Assembly: GCA_934167685.1 (NCBI GenBank)
Contig: CAKPLQ010000004.1
Coordinates: 1 to 42,742 of the forward strand
Origin: an uncultured Clostridia bacterium
GTDB taxonomy: Bacteria; Bacillota; Clostridia; TANB77; CAG-508
Reading direction: 5' to 3'
Length of the DNA stretch: 42,742 nucleotides
The translations under genes and the position numbers were made by a program. Each line of letters opens with the position of its first letter. The first letter of the stretch is position 1. Below are positions 14,603-22,548 of this stretch, piece after piece. The notes beneath the pieces were generated by a model. That model made no database searches, was not told the DNA's origin, and worked only from the letters and a program-made list of their open reading frames with translations.

Positions 14603-15490
14603 CTATTGATAGTAATTTTTAATTTCTTTAATCAACTCTAAAGTTGCTTTATTAGCCATTTTAGGATTTAATACTGCAATTCCTTCCTCTGTTATATCAA
14701 ATTCTATTTCTTTTAAAATTTTAATATCATCCTTAATATTTTCAATATTTTCAGTATTAGTAAATCCAATGCCAATATCATTTAATACTAACTTTTTCAT
14801 TATAGAAGAACTAGAAACTTCATAATTAGCAGTCAAATTTAAATTGTTTTCTTCACAATAGTCATTTAATATTTTTCTCTTAGATGAAAGTGGAGATGGT
14901 AATATCAATTTATGATTTTCAATATCTTTGAAATTCTTGACAGGATGTTCTTTTATATATTTTTTGCTAGCAAAAAAACAATAACTAGATTCTTTTAATG
15001 GTATAATTTCAACATTAGAGTTCTTAGTGATTTTTTGTTGCAAATTTAAAGCAACTATGTCAATTTCACCATTAGAAAGTTTTTGCAATAACGAATCAGT
15101 TAGTCCACTTTTAATAGAAACATCTATGTCTGGATATTTTTTCATAAAAGATATAATTGGAGGAAGAATTAGAGTAGTAACTAAAGAATTACCACCAGCG
15201 ATTCTAATTTTTCCTTTTTCTAAATTAATATATTTTGAAAATATATTTTCTGCATTATTCATAGTTTCTATACTGTCTTTTATATATTCATATAAATGTT
15301 TGCCTTCTTCAGTTAATTCAACACCAGTTCTACTTCTATAAAACACTTTACCGCCAAGTAGACTTTCAAGCTTTTGAATAGACTGGGTAATTGCTGACTG
15401 CGAAATATATAGACTTTCAGCAGTTTTTGAAATATTTTTATATTTTACAACTTCACAAAATACTTTATATAATTCTAAATCTGTATTCAT
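14603..15490 (-). CDS. LysR-family transcriptional regulator
   Basis: This 295-residue regulator has the standard LTTR layout: winged HTH at residues ~1-60 (NISKTAESLYISQSAITQSI is the recognition segment), a linker helix, and a periplasmic-binding-protein-like effector domain (~90-290). It shares a minus-strand operon with the P-loop/Csx3-like gene, which starts 13 nt after its stop. LTTRs usually control a divergent neighbour, so the gene at 15778 is a candidate target. The effector is unknown. Confidence 0.92.
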   Translation of the reverse strand: MNTDLELYKVFCEVVKYKNISKTAESLYISQSAITQSIQKLESLLGGKVFYRSRTGVELTEEGKHLYEYIKDSIETMNNAENIFSKYINLEKGKIRIAGGNSLVTTLILPPIISFMKKYPDIDVSIKSGLTDSLLQKLSNGEIDIVALNLQQKITKNSNVEIIPLKESSYCFFASKKYIKEHPVKNFKDIENHKLILPSPLSSKRKILNDYCEENNLNLTANYEVSSSSIMKKLVLNDIGIGFTNTENIENIKDDIKILKEIEFDITEEGIAVLNPKMANKATLELIKEIKNYYQ

Positions 15491-15618
15491 AACTTTTTCT
15501 CCTATATCTACAATATAAACTAAAATTATAAAATAATCAATAAAATTAATAAAAAAAGATAGTTTTAAACATAGCTTTTGAATAATCAGATTTTATGTGT
15601 AGGATTAATTGTTTGACA

Positions 15619-15698
15619 CATAAGCGTGACTTATAATAGCTATACAAATAATTAATTTTACTTATTTACATAAATGTGCTAAAATTTAATTGTAGCAA
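15619..15698 (+). repeat. Direct repeat promoter region, copy 1
   Basis: This 80-bp segment matches 16499-16578. Shared blocks include CAAATAATTAATTTT and CTTATTTACATAAA, followed by TGC-TAAAAT here and TGC-TATAAT in copy 2, and a common TAAGNNTGNCTTAT at the front. It contains TTTACT (15657-15662), 17 bp and an extended -10 at 15677-15685. Confidence 0.7.
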
Positions 15699-15721
15699 GC
15701 CAAAAGGCTTAAGTAAAAAAA

Positions 15722-15750
15722 CTAAAAAATAGAAAGTTACTATTTTTTAG
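15722..15750 (+). promoter_or_regulatory. Leader hairpin upstream of the gene at 15778
   Basis: CTAAAAAATAG (15722-15732) pairs perfectly with CTATTTTTTAG (15740-15750) in the 5' leader, ending 12 nt before the ribosome site. It lacks a trailing T-run, so it may act on RNA stability or translation rather than termination. Confidence 0.5.
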
Positions 15751-15777
15751 AACCATAAGAAAAAGGAGACTATAATT

Positions 15778-16416
15778 ATGAAAATGTCTGAAATCTTAAA
15801 CAAAAAAGGAATCGAAGCCGAAAATCAGTACTATAACGAGCCAGCTCTGAATGGACGTTCTAGAAGAGGTGTAATCCGCAAGGAAATGCGGATATATGGC
15901 CCAACAACTTGGACAGATTCAGTTTACTCCATTGTTGGAGTAGAAATAGACACAGAAGAGAGGTCAATTAAGGTAGACTTCTTAATGGGAGCCATGCCAA
16001 TGGCCGAGAACTTGTTTCTGGCACTCCTGGCGGACAGAGATGTTCGTCGACTGATAAAAGGATATCAGGAAATAGGACGGTGCCAAGGACAAAAATATCG
16101 TGTCTGGAGCACAACAGGGATGACAGGAAGGGAAGATATATTCCTGACAACGGGCAGAACTGTTGGTGGCTTTGCAATAACCAGAACTATAAAGCTCTGC
16201 CATATCTCTCAGTTTGGAAAACTGAACGAGGGATTTGGCGACAAGGATTCTTCAATGTATGTTGGAGACTTTGTCGAATTGGCAGTCTATATGGGTCTGA
16301 CAGACGACATGTCTGTCAAAGGTTTAAGAAAAAGGGCAGGAGGTGTCAAGTATCTTAAACCGAAGTTTGCAGAAGAAATTGCTGACTTCAAAGAAGAAGT
16401 TAGCAAGATATTGTAA
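15778..16416 (+). CDS. Unrecognised 212-residue protein, atypical composition
   Basis: I do not recognise this family. The protein is soluble, with Arg-rich stretches (GRSRRGVIRKEMRIYGP, ~27-43), hydrophobic strands (VYSIVGVEI, IKVDFLMGAM), a helical segment (AENLFLALLADRDVRRLIKGY) and a basic C-terminus (GLRKRAGGVKYLKPKF). There is no membrane segment. AAAGGAG lies about 10 nt before the ATG. The DNA is clearly richer in G+C than its surroundings. Expression is from the duplicated promoter that also precedes the sigma-like gene at 16640, so the two are probably co-regulated. A strong terminator follows directly. Confidence 0.7.
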   Translation: MKMSEILNKKGIEAENQYYNEPALNGRSRRGVIRKEMRIYGPTTWTDSVYSIVGVEIDTEERSIKVDFLMGAMPMAENLFLALLADRDVRRLIKGYQEIGRCQGQKYRVWSTTGMTGREDIFLTTGRTVGGFAITRTIKLCHISQFGKLNEGFGDKDSSMYVGDFVELAVYMGLTDDMSVKGLRKRAGGVKYLKPKFAEEIADFKEEVSKIL

Positions 16417-16433
16417 GTAATATAGTTTTTCGA

Positions 16434-16481
16434 AAAGGCTCTATAGGATATTTTAATTAAAATATCCTATAGGGTCTTTTG
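16434..16481. terminator. Terminator with a perfect 32-nt palindrome
   Basis: CTATAGGATATTTTAA (16441-16456) is followed directly by its exact reverse complement (16457-16472). AAAAGGCT and GGTCTTTT flank it and give T-runs on both strands. Confidence 0.85.
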
Positions 16482-16498
16482 GTTTAAAATATTTAAAT

Positions 16499-16578
16499 AT
16501 AAGTATGGCTTATGATAAATATGCAAATAATTAATTTTGCTTATTTACATAAAAATGCTATAATGTAATTATAGTAAG
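16499..16578 (+). repeat. Direct repeat promoter region, copy 2
   Basis: This is the second copy of 15619-15698. It contains TTTGCT (16536-16541), 17 bp and an extended -10 TGC-TATAAT (16556-16564), about 75 nt before the ATG at 16640. The conserved block upstream of the -35 is a candidate activator or repressor site. Confidence 0.7.
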
Positions 16579-16639
16579 AGAAATTCTTAAAAATATATTA
16601 ACAAATTTAAAAAATTAAAATAAAGAAGGATGTTGAAAA

Positions 16640-18400
16640 ATGAGAAAAACGAAGAAACAAATAATGGAAGAAATATATGAATATGCCGATAATAAAGAGG
16701 TAACAAAGTCTACAATAAGAAAATATTTAATAGAAGAGCTTAAAATGAGTAGAAGTTCGGCATATAGATTTTTAAATAAATCAGATGAAGAAGAAATTGA
16801 AATAAAAAATAGAGAAACAAAAAAACGAGATGATATAGAATATTCTGAAAAAGAATATGAAGAGATTGTAAGTAAATGTTATGAAATAATTCATTCTAAA
16901 TATGGATTAAAAAGTAATGATATGATAACTCTTAAATTAGCCAAAAGTATAGCAGAAGATGCAGGAGTCAATTGTAGATGGTTATGTTGCAATATTTTAG
17001 GAATGAACACAAATAATTATGATAAATTAGAAAGAGGAAATAGTAAGACAAGCAAAATTTCAATAGGATTAGGTTTCAAGAATCCGGAAATATCAAAAAA
17101 AGTAAAAGAATTGAGACATGAATTAATAGGTACTAAATTAGGTGAGAAATTTTCTTTGCAAGATATACAAGACTTAGCAGAAGAAAAAGAAATTCCTATG
17201 CAGATAATTTTAGAAAAAGTATTTTGCTTAACAAGAGGTCATATATATAGACTATTAAAAGGAAGCAATATTATATTTAACAATAAAAGAGAATTTATTG
17301 ATTATGAATATAATGAAGAATTAGAAGATGACAAGTTAGATACATGGATTGATGACATAAAAGAAAATAGTGAACAACCATATCAAGAATATAAGTTTTT
17401 TAAAGAAGAAGATAAAGAAGATCAATTATGGGAAAATCCTGAGTACTATTATTTAAATGCATCTAGTCAAGAAGAGTATATCGAAAGATTAAATATAAAA
17501 AGAGAAGAAATGAAAATAAGAAGGCAAAATCAAATAAAAAAATATGATGAAATGTACGAAATGTTATTAGAATCATATAAAGAATTAAATATAGCTAATA
17601 ATAAAAGTTCTTTAACTACACCAAATACCAATAAAATAATGAAGAGATATATAAAAGAAATCAAAGAAATAATCACAAGAAATCCTAAATATTATACATA
17701 TTATCCACCTAAATTAAAAATTGTAGATTTTGAAAAGATAGCTAAAGATTTTAATTTCGACACTAGCTATTTAGCTTATGAGATGTTTGGAGAGTCTCAT
17801 TATATAAGACAAAAAACAGAAGAATCAGCCTTTGAATTACCATATGAAAAATTACCATTAGCAACGGAATTTTATGAATTATTTCATACCGATATGGAAA
17901 AAGCAATAAAAAGAATTATAAGCAATATAACATCAAAAAATCGAGATACTGTTACTAATGGGCTAGAGGATGATATGATGCAAATCTTGAACATAAATAT
18001 ATTAGAAAGAGGAAATCAATTATTATTTTATGGAGAAGATAATAAAACAAAAGAAGAATATTTATCTACAATTTATAGATATTTAAAAGTAGTTTGCAAG
18101 CAAAAAGTTAGGAGTTTAAAACAATATTCAGTTTCATTAAATAAGAGAGTTAAGGAAGATTCTGATAAAGAACACGGAGATTTAATAAAAGACGAAAAAA
18201 CAAATGTTGAAAATGAGGCAACAGGGATTTTGGATATGATATCAGATGAAGAAAGTTTTGAAATAATTCAATTAATGATTCAAAATCTAAATGAAACAGA
18301 GTCAAGAGAAGAAGCATTAGCAAAAGTAGCAGAGCAATTAAAAATATCAACAAAAGAGCTTAAAGATAAATTGAATGATATTTATGAACAAATTGTATAG
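16640..18400 (+). CDS. Multi-HTH protein with sigma-70-like C-terminal region
   Basis: This 586-residue protein of unknown family has repeated helix-turn-helix-like units at ~8-47, ~95-133, ~172-208 and ~361-391 (pattern: helix, short turn, helix ending Y-R-x-L-x-x-G). An acidic linker lies at ~215-280. The C-terminus resembles sigma-70 regions: ~442-495 (GLEDDMMQIL... YRYLKVVCKQKVRSL) like region 2, VSLNKRVKEDSDKEHGDLI (498-516) close to the region 3 signature SLDxPxxEDxDxxLGDxI, and a region 4-like HTH at ~556-585 (EEALAKVAEQLKISTKELK). It could be a divergent sigma factor or a decoy. It is followed 12 nt later by a coiled-coil gene. Strongly AT-rich. Confidence 0.6.
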   Translation: MRKTKKQIMEEIYEYADNKEVTKSTIRKYLIEELKMSRSSAYRFLNKSDEEEIEIKNRETKKRDDIEYSEKEYEEIVSKCYEIIHSKYGLKSNDMITLKLAKSIAEDAGVNCRWLCCNILGMNTNNYDKLERGNSKTSKISIGLGFKNPEISKKVKELRHELIGTKLGEKFSLQDIQDLAEEKEIPMQIILEKVFCLTRGHIYRLLKGSNIIFNNKREFIDYEYNEELEDDKLDTWIDDIKENSEQPYQEYKFFKEEDKEDQLWENPEYYYLNASSQEEYIERLNIKREEMKIRRQNQIKKYDEMYEMLLESYKELNIANNKSSLTTPNTNKIMKRYIKEIKEIITRNPKYYTYYPPKLKIVDFEKIAKDFNFDTSYLAYEMFGESHYIRQKTEESAFELPYEKLPLATEFYELFHTDMEKAIKRIISNITSKNRDTVTNGLEDDMMQILNINILERGNQLLFYGEDNKTKEEYLSTIYRYLKVVCKQKVRSLKQYSVSLNKRVKEDSDKEHGDLIKDEKTNVENEATGILDMISDEESFEIIQLMIQNLNETESREEALAKVAEQLKISTKELKDKLNDIYEQIV

Positions 18401-18412
18401 GAGGTAATAAAA

Positions 18413-18916
18413 TTGATAGAAATAGAAATTGGAATCATATATTTAGACGAATTAAAAAATGATGAAACTAAAGAGTTAGAAGAGCAAATAAAAATTTTTA
18501 ATGATAATTATTTAAACAATTATATTTTTTGCAAACAATATTTAATTTTTTCTAATATAAAATTAACTTCAAAAGAAGCAAGTTGTTTGGTCGATATTAT
18601 TCAAACAGATGAAGGATTTGACTTATTATATGGTAAAGGAATAGAGACAACATATGCTAGATACATAGCTTTTAAAGAAAGTGAAAATAAGAGTGATAGA
18701 GGTATAAAAGATTATATAGAAAAAGTTACGAAAATGATTGAAATTAAAGATATTAATGAAATAAATAAAAAATATGAGACAAAGGTTAAAGAGGTTGAAG
18801 AATATAAAAAAGAGATTTGGGAAAGAAATGAATTGCTAAAACAATATCACAGATTATTAAAGGATAAAGATAAAGAAATAAATGAATTACGAGAGCAGGT
18901 AAAAATAAATATTTAG
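18413..18916 (+). CDS. Coiled-coil protein, partner of the sigma-like protein
   Basis: This 167-residue protein starts at TTG 18413, with AGGAGG about 8 nt upstream. The N-terminal ~90 residues are alpha/beta-like (EIEIGIIYLDEL, NYIFCKQYLIFSNI). The C-terminal ~65 residues form a charged coiled coil (INKKYETKVKEVEEYKKEI, LKDKDKEINELREQV). It is not recognised. It is tightly coupled to the sigma-like gene, so an accessory or anti-sigma-type partner is possible, but no family evidence supports that. Confidence 0.65.
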   Translation: MIEIEIGIIYLDELKNDETKELEEQIKIFNDNYLNNYIFCKQYLIFSNIKLTSKEASCLVDIIQTDEGFDLLYGKGIETTYARYIAFKESENKSDRGIKDYIEKVTKMIEIKDINEINKKYETKVKEVEEYKKEIWERNELLKQYHRLLKDKDKEINELREQVKINI

Positions 18917-18974
18917 AATAAGGTTAGAATTGATTTTTTTTAATAAGTATGATATATAAAAATGAGAAAGAAAA

Positions 18975-20318
18975 ATGAAAGGAACGAAAGAAAAAATGAA
19001 AGAAAAAGGAATTTTACTTCCAATATTTTCACTTCCAACTAAATATGGAATAGGGGATTTTGGATATGAAGCATATGAATTTATAGATATATTAAGTGAA
19101 AACAATATAAAATATTGGGAAATATTACCGATAAATGAAAGTAATAGACATCCATATTCACCTATAAGTTATTATGCATTAGAAGAAGATTATATTTCTT
19201 TAGATAAATTACAAGAACAAGGCTTAATAAAAAATGTAGAAACAAGAGAAAACAAAGACAGAGTAGTATATGATAACTTCAAACAGAAATATTATGAAGA
19301 AGCATTTAAAAATTTTAAGCCAGATAGTGAGTATGAAGAATTTATACAATTAAAAGAAATGAATGAATATGCTGAATTTTCAAGTGATAGGAGCCACTAC
19401 AAAAAGGAATACTATTTATTTCTTCAATATATTTTATACAAACAATGGATGGAATTAAAAGAATATGCAAATTCAAAAGGTATAAAAATAATAGGAGACA
19501 TGCCAGTATATCCTGTATTTGATTCAGTAGAAACCAAGTATAATCCAGAATGTTTCGAAATGAAAAATGGAAAATTCACATTTGAATCAGGAACACCACC
19601 AGACTACTTTAACGAAAATGGGCAGAAATGGAATAGCCCAGTGTATAATGTAGAAAATTTTAAAAAAGACAATTATCAATATTTAATAAAAAGATTTAGA
19701 TATCATTTAAAATTATTCGATAAAGTTAGAATTGATTACTTTAGAGGATATGACTCATTTTTCAGAATTCCAATAGGAAAAACAGGAAAAGAAGGTTCAT
19801 ATACAGACGGAGTTAGTTATGGATTTTTTGATGAGTTATTTAAAGATGGAAATATCAAGGTCGAAAATCTAATAATTGAAGACTTAGGAGAAATTAGAGA
19901 AGAAACAATAAAATTAAGACAACATTATGGATTTACAAGACAAAAAATATTACAATTTTCAATAGACTTGGACAATTTTTATGATAGAGACAATGAGAAT
20001 GAAAATGTATTAGTTTTTCCAGGAAACCATGATTGTAATACAATTTACGGATGGTATAAAACACTTGATGATGAACATAAGTGGAAATTAAAAGAATTTT
20101 TAAGAAGAAATGAATGCTATGACATTAATGTTAATATTGGAATTATGCAATATTTATTAAAGTGTAAGGCAAAAATGCCAATTATTATGATTCAAGATAT
20201 ATTGGGGCTAGATGAAAATGCTAGAATTAATGTTCCAGGAACAGAAAGTGATAAAAATTGGTCGTGGAAGTTAATTGATTTTGAAGATTTTAAGGAACGA
20301 ATTAAAGATTGGAAATAG
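18975..20318 (+). CDS. malQ: 4-alpha-glucanotransferase (amylomaltase, GH77)
   Basis: This enzyme transfers maltodextrin segments between alpha-1,4-glucans, releasing glucose in maltodextrin and glycogen use; cytoplasmic. GH77 motifs are present: nucleophile D254 (RIDYFRG), acid/base E302 (LIIEDLGEI), D353 (FPGNHDCN) and the substrate loop GTPPDYFNENGQKWNSPVYN. At 447 residues it is shorter than the ~500 usual for bacterial MalQ, but all catalytic blocks are intact. Possible starts are 18975 and the in-frame ATG at 18996 (MKEKGILLP); ATGAAAGG context and family N-termini make the exact start uncertain. It should work with the GH13 enzyme at 3855. Confidence 0.92.
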   Translation: MKGTKEKMKEKGILLPIFSLPTKYGIGDFGYEAYEFIDILSENNIKYWEILPINESNRHPYSPISYYALEEDYISLDKLQEQGLIKNVETRENKDRVVYDNFKQKYYEEAFKNFKPDSEYEEFIQLKEMNEYAEFSSDRSHYKKEYYLFLQYILYKQWMELKEYANSKGIKIIGDMPVYPVFDSVETKYNPECFEMKNGKFTFESGTPPDYFNENGQKWNSPVYNVENFKKDNYQYLIKRFRYHLKLFDKVRIDYFRGYDSFFRIPIGKTGKEGSYTDGVSYGFFDELFKDGNIKVENLIIEDLGEIREETIKLRQHYGFTRQKILQFSIDLDNFYDRDNENENVLVFPGNHDCNTIYGWYKTLDDEHKWKLKEFLRRNECYDINVNIGIMQYLLKCKAKMPIIMIQDILGLDENARINVPGTESDKNWSWKLIDFEDFKERIKDWK

Positions 20319-20339
20319 TTGGTGAAAGGGGAAAAAACA

Positions 20340-20453
20340 ATGGCTTTTATGGGAAGAGCAGATGTTCCATCAATGGGATTTGGAAATAATTCAGATGATA
20401 ACAATACAAATCACGATAACAGAGAAAGAGAAGAAAAAAACTTTTTGGGTTAG
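20340..20453 (+). CDS. Short Asn/Asp-rich ORF, front part of a split small membrane gene
   Basis: The 37 residues start at ATG 20340 with AGGGGA 7 nt upstream. It has a Gly/Met-rich start, then an Asn/Asp-rich hydrophilic segment ending EEKNFLG and a TAG at 20451. The next frame (-1) is open from 20420 and would continue E-E-K-K-L-F-G-L-G into the membrane segment of the following ORF. The junction holds A_AAA_AAC at 20435-20441 in the phase needed for -1 slippage. So this is either a frameshifted gene or a -1 frameshift product. Confidence 0.45.
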   Translation: MAFMGRADVPSMGFGNNSDDNNTNHDNREREEKNFLG

Positions 20454-20455
20454 GA

Positions 20456-20812
20456 ATGCTGACAATGCTAATTTTTTACGGAATAAAAATAAATTTAGAT
20501 ATTACTTATACAAGAGAAAAATTTGAACAGATATATAATGAACAGAATATTAATGAAAATGCAGAGACTAAGTCTCAAATAAATGTGGAGATAAAAGGAC
20601 TTAGCATAAAATCTGAAAAAGAATACTACATTGATGAATGTATGGAATTATATAAAATTTTCAAAATAAAAACTTATGGAACACTGGGAGTAAATTTTTT
20701 ACTAAATATTTTATTAGTATTTCAAATATTTAGAATAATTGAAATTAATAATAAAAAAATTAAATTAAGCAAAGATGATGCAATATTGTTTGATGAAGAT
20801 AAAGGAGATTAA
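20456..20812 (+). CDS. Small membrane protein (rear part of the split gene)
   Basis: 118 residues from ATG 20456, which has no good ribosome site. There is an N-terminal hydrophobic segment (MLTMLIFYGIKI), a polar ~60-residue loop with a G-L-S-I-K motif, a second membrane segment at ~77-95 (LGVNFLLNILLVFQIFRII) and an acidic tail. Fused to the preceding ORF by a -1 shift it would be ~157 residues with two transmembrane segments. Not recognised. The following small gene is coupled 4 nt after the stop. Confidence 0.55.
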   Translation: MLTMLIFYGIKINLDITYTREKFEQIYNEQNINENAETKSQINVEIKGLSIKSEKEYYIDECMELYKIFKIKTYGTLGVNFLLNILLVFQIFRIIEINNKKIKLSKDDAILFDEDKGD

Positions 20813-20816
20813 TTAA

Positions 20817-20954
20817 ATGACTGATGAATCAGTAGTATACTTAATACTATTGTTTATAATTAATAAAGATTTGGCAAATACTGATAATCCAACTAAATAT
20901 AAAGAGAATACTGATTGGTTTTATGAAGATTATGATGAAAATAAAGAAAAGTAA
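20817..20954 (+). CDS. 45-residue small protein
   Basis: ATG 20817 with AAAGGAG upstream. One short hydrophobic stretch (VVYLILLFII, residues 6-15) is followed by an acidic, Asn/Lys/Tyr-rich tail. It starts 4 nt after the preceding stop and ends 1 nt before a strong terminator, which argues for a real last gene of this small operon. Not recognised. Confidence 0.5.
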   Translation: MTDESVVYLILLFIINKDLANTDNPTKYKENTDWFYEDYDENKEK

Positions 20955-20955
20955 A

Positions 20956-20984
20956 AGAAACTACCTATTTTTAGGTAGTTTCTT
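20956..20984 (+). terminator. Terminator of the malQ/small-membrane-gene operon
   Basis: AGAAACTACCTA pairs perfectly with TAGGTAGTTTCT around a TTTT loop. Confidence 0.85.
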
Positions 20985-21002
20985 GCACTGAAATTGATTA
21001 TA

Positions 21003-21078
21003 TGGTCGAGGCGACAGGAATCGAACCTGCGACCTCATGGTCCCAAACCACGCGCGCTACCAACTGCGCTACGCCTCG
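21003..21078 (-). tRNA. tRNA-Pro (anticodon TGG), CCA encoded
   Basis: On the minus strand a full cloverleaf is visible. The acceptor stem is CGAGGCG/CGCCTCG with discriminator A followed by an encoded CCA. The D arm is AGCGCAGTTGGTAGCGC, the anticodon loop TTTGGGA is flanked by GTGG/CCAT, and the T arm is CAGGTTCGATTCCTG. Anticodon TGG reads proline codons. It is a single gene, not part of a visible cluster. Confidence 0.96.
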
Positions 21079-21131
21079 ATAAATATTTCATTGCTAAACG
21101 CTTATATATAATAGCACAATTAAAAAATAAA

Positions 21132-21171
21132 ATCAAGGCTTTTTTGAAAAAAATCCAAAAAAGTCCTTGAT
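21132..21171 (-). terminator. Terminator of the yccA-like gene
   Basis: ATCAAGG/CCTTGAT at the base and CTTTTTT/AAAAAAG inside. On the minus strand it is followed by TTTTATTTTTT. Confidence 0.75.
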
Positions 21172-21173
21172 GG

Positions 21174-21857
21174 TTAATCTTTGTGTTTACCAAACAAAGA
21201 CAATATACGAAGAAAAATATTAATAAAATCTAGATACAATTCCATAGCACCATAAACATACAACTTTTCATCTTCGCAAAAACCAGCTTGTTGCATAAGT
21301 TTAATTTTATTTATATCATAAATAGTCAAACCAAAGAAAATAAGTAAAATAGCCCAGTCTAAAGCGATATCCAACATAGTACTACCAACAAAAATGTTAA
21401 TAATAGTTAGAACAATACCAACTAAAAGAGCTACAGTTAAAATATTCCCCCAATTAGAAATATCCTTGTCAGTTTTATATCCAATTAAAGATAAAACACC
21501 AAATAAAGCTGCAGTTCCTGTGAATGCATAGACAATAGAAGTCATTTCATATGCAACAAAAATTACTGATAAAGTAAGACCATTTATACAAGCATAAGTA
21601 AAAAATAAAATTGTAACAGCTGCAGGGGAAAGCTTTTTAAACAATAAAGAAAAAATTAAAACAACAGCAATCTCAACAATTCCCAAAGCTATATAACTAC
21701 CGTTTGTAAGAATGGAAATATACAGACCAGATTTGTAAACATAGAAAGCAGTTATGGCGCTTGCAAGTAAACCTAGAAACATTCTAAAAAAGGTATTTGT
21801 AAGAACTTGGTTTGTGTCAACAGTATGAATAGCATTATTATCATCATATGTCTCCAT
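21174..21857 (-). CDS. Bax inhibitor-1/YccA family membrane protein
   Basis: This 227-residue integral membrane protein has seven hydrophobic segments, spaced as in BI-1/TMBIM proteins. Family features include the early T-N-T-F-x-R-M-F-L-G-L-L, the F-T-Y-A-C-I-N-G-L-T-L-S segment and the C-terminal L-T-I-Y-D-I-N-K-I, followed by A-M-E-L-Y-L-D-F-I-N-I-F-L-R-I-L. Some bacterial members are pH-gated calcium leak channels; YccA in E. coli modulates FtsH. It has its own promoter and terminator. Confidence 0.92.
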   Translation of the reverse strand: METYDDNNAIHTVDTNQVLTNTFFRMFLGLLASAITAFYVYKSGLYISILTNGSYIALGIVEIAVVLIFSLLFKKLSPAAVTILFFTYACINGLTLSVIFVAYEMTSIVYAFTGTAALFGVLSLIGYKTDKDISNWGNILTVALLVGIVLTIINIFVGSTMLDIALDWAILLIFFGLTIYDINKIKLMQQAGFCEDEKLYVYGAMELYLDFINIFLRILSLFGKHKD

Positions 21858-21908
21858 AATATCACCACCTTCATTAATATATGCAATAATTAATAAATTA
21901 TAAAATAT

Positions 21909-21937
21909 ATTGTAAATATAAAAGGAAAAAAAGTCAA
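21909..21937 (-). promoter_or_regulatory. Promoter of the yccA-like gene
   Basis: Minus strand: TTGACT (21937-21932), 17 bp, TACAAT (21914-21909). AAGGTGG then precedes the ATG. Confidence 0.65.
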
Positions 21938-21960
21938 TAAAAAATGGGATATTAGAGTTA

Positions 21961-22040
21961 CATTGTTACTATAAAATTGCATAGAATTTCTAAAATTTCT
22001 TCATGCACATTAAAAATTTCATTCAAAACTTATATTTCTA
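21961..22040. repeat. Single-arm copy of the E1 palindrome family
   Basis: TAAAATTGCATAGAA, then TTCTTCATGCACATT, then TTCAAAACTTATATTT follow the right arm of E1 (115-180: TAAAATTGCATAGAA, CCGTGCACATT, TTTAAAGTTTATGTTT) in order and spacing, with about 70% identity by eye. No coding capacity. Confidence 0.5.
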
Positions 22041-22066
22041 GGTCTTATTTGCATTAATTTCATATT

Positions 22067-22312
22067 TCAAATTCCTTTATTTTTTATAAAATCAACAACA
22101 ATTCCACAAATAATAAACTCAACAGCAAAAGTAAAACTAGATTTTATTAAACTCAAACCTAAGTGATATAAGAAATTTATTCCTAAAAATATGTATATTA
22201 ATAAAATACAGACGGCTGTAAGACAAACAAGACCCGAAAATAATAAACCATATTTCATTATTTTATATGTATTTTCATCTAAATTTTTGAGTCCTCCAAA
22301 AAAATTATTCAT
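22067..22312 (-). CDS. Small two-helix membrane protein
   Basis: 81 residues from ATG 22312, with CAGGAGGTC just upstream on the minus strand. It has a polar start (MNNFFGGLKNLDENTYKI) and two transmembrane segments (~21-45 and ~52-72). Longer in-frame extensions run back through the radA leader hairpins and are not believed. Not recognised. It is convergent with nothing close, and ends next to the repeat at 21961-22040. Confidence 0.65.
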   Translation of the reverse strand: MNNFFGGLKNLDENTYKIMKYGLLFSGLVCLTAVCILLIYIFLGINFLYHLGLSLIKSSFTFAVEFIICGIVVDFIKNKGI

Positions 22313-22417
22313 AATGACCTCCTGGTAAAGAGATAGAACTCTTAAATAAAAATAAATTATCTTATAGATATAATAACATGATAGGCTCACAAAATCAAAG
22401 GAAATAAATACCAAGTA

Positions 22418-22446
22418 TTGTAATTCAAATAAAAATATGATAGTAT
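22418..22446 (+). promoter_or_regulatory. Promoter of radA
   Basis: TTGTAA (22418-22423), 17 bp, TAGTAT (22441-22446). The predicted ~95-nt leader consists almost entirely of the tandem hairpins at 22464-22530. Confidence 0.5.
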
Positions 22447-22463
22447 AAAAATCACATAGAAAA

Positions 22464-22530
22464 TGCACGGCAGAGAACCGGTCCCAAACGTGCAAAAAAT
22501 GCACCGATGAGAACCGGTCCCAACGGTGCA
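22464..22530 (+). ncRNA. Tandem 31-nt hairpins with ACCGGT loops (locus B), radA leader
   Basis: Units at 22464-22494 and 22500-22530 are separated by five A. Unit 1 has stem TGCACG/CGTGCA; unit 2 has TGCACCG/CGGTGCA. Both loops contain GAGAACCGGTCCCAA, as in locus A (7577-7644). Stem bases change in a paired way between units while the loop is invariant, which argues for a selected RNA (or DNA) hairpin. Both loci sit directly before a ribosome site (AAAATAGAAGG). Confidence 0.6.
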
Positions 22531-22548
22531 AAATAGAAGGGAGACAAA

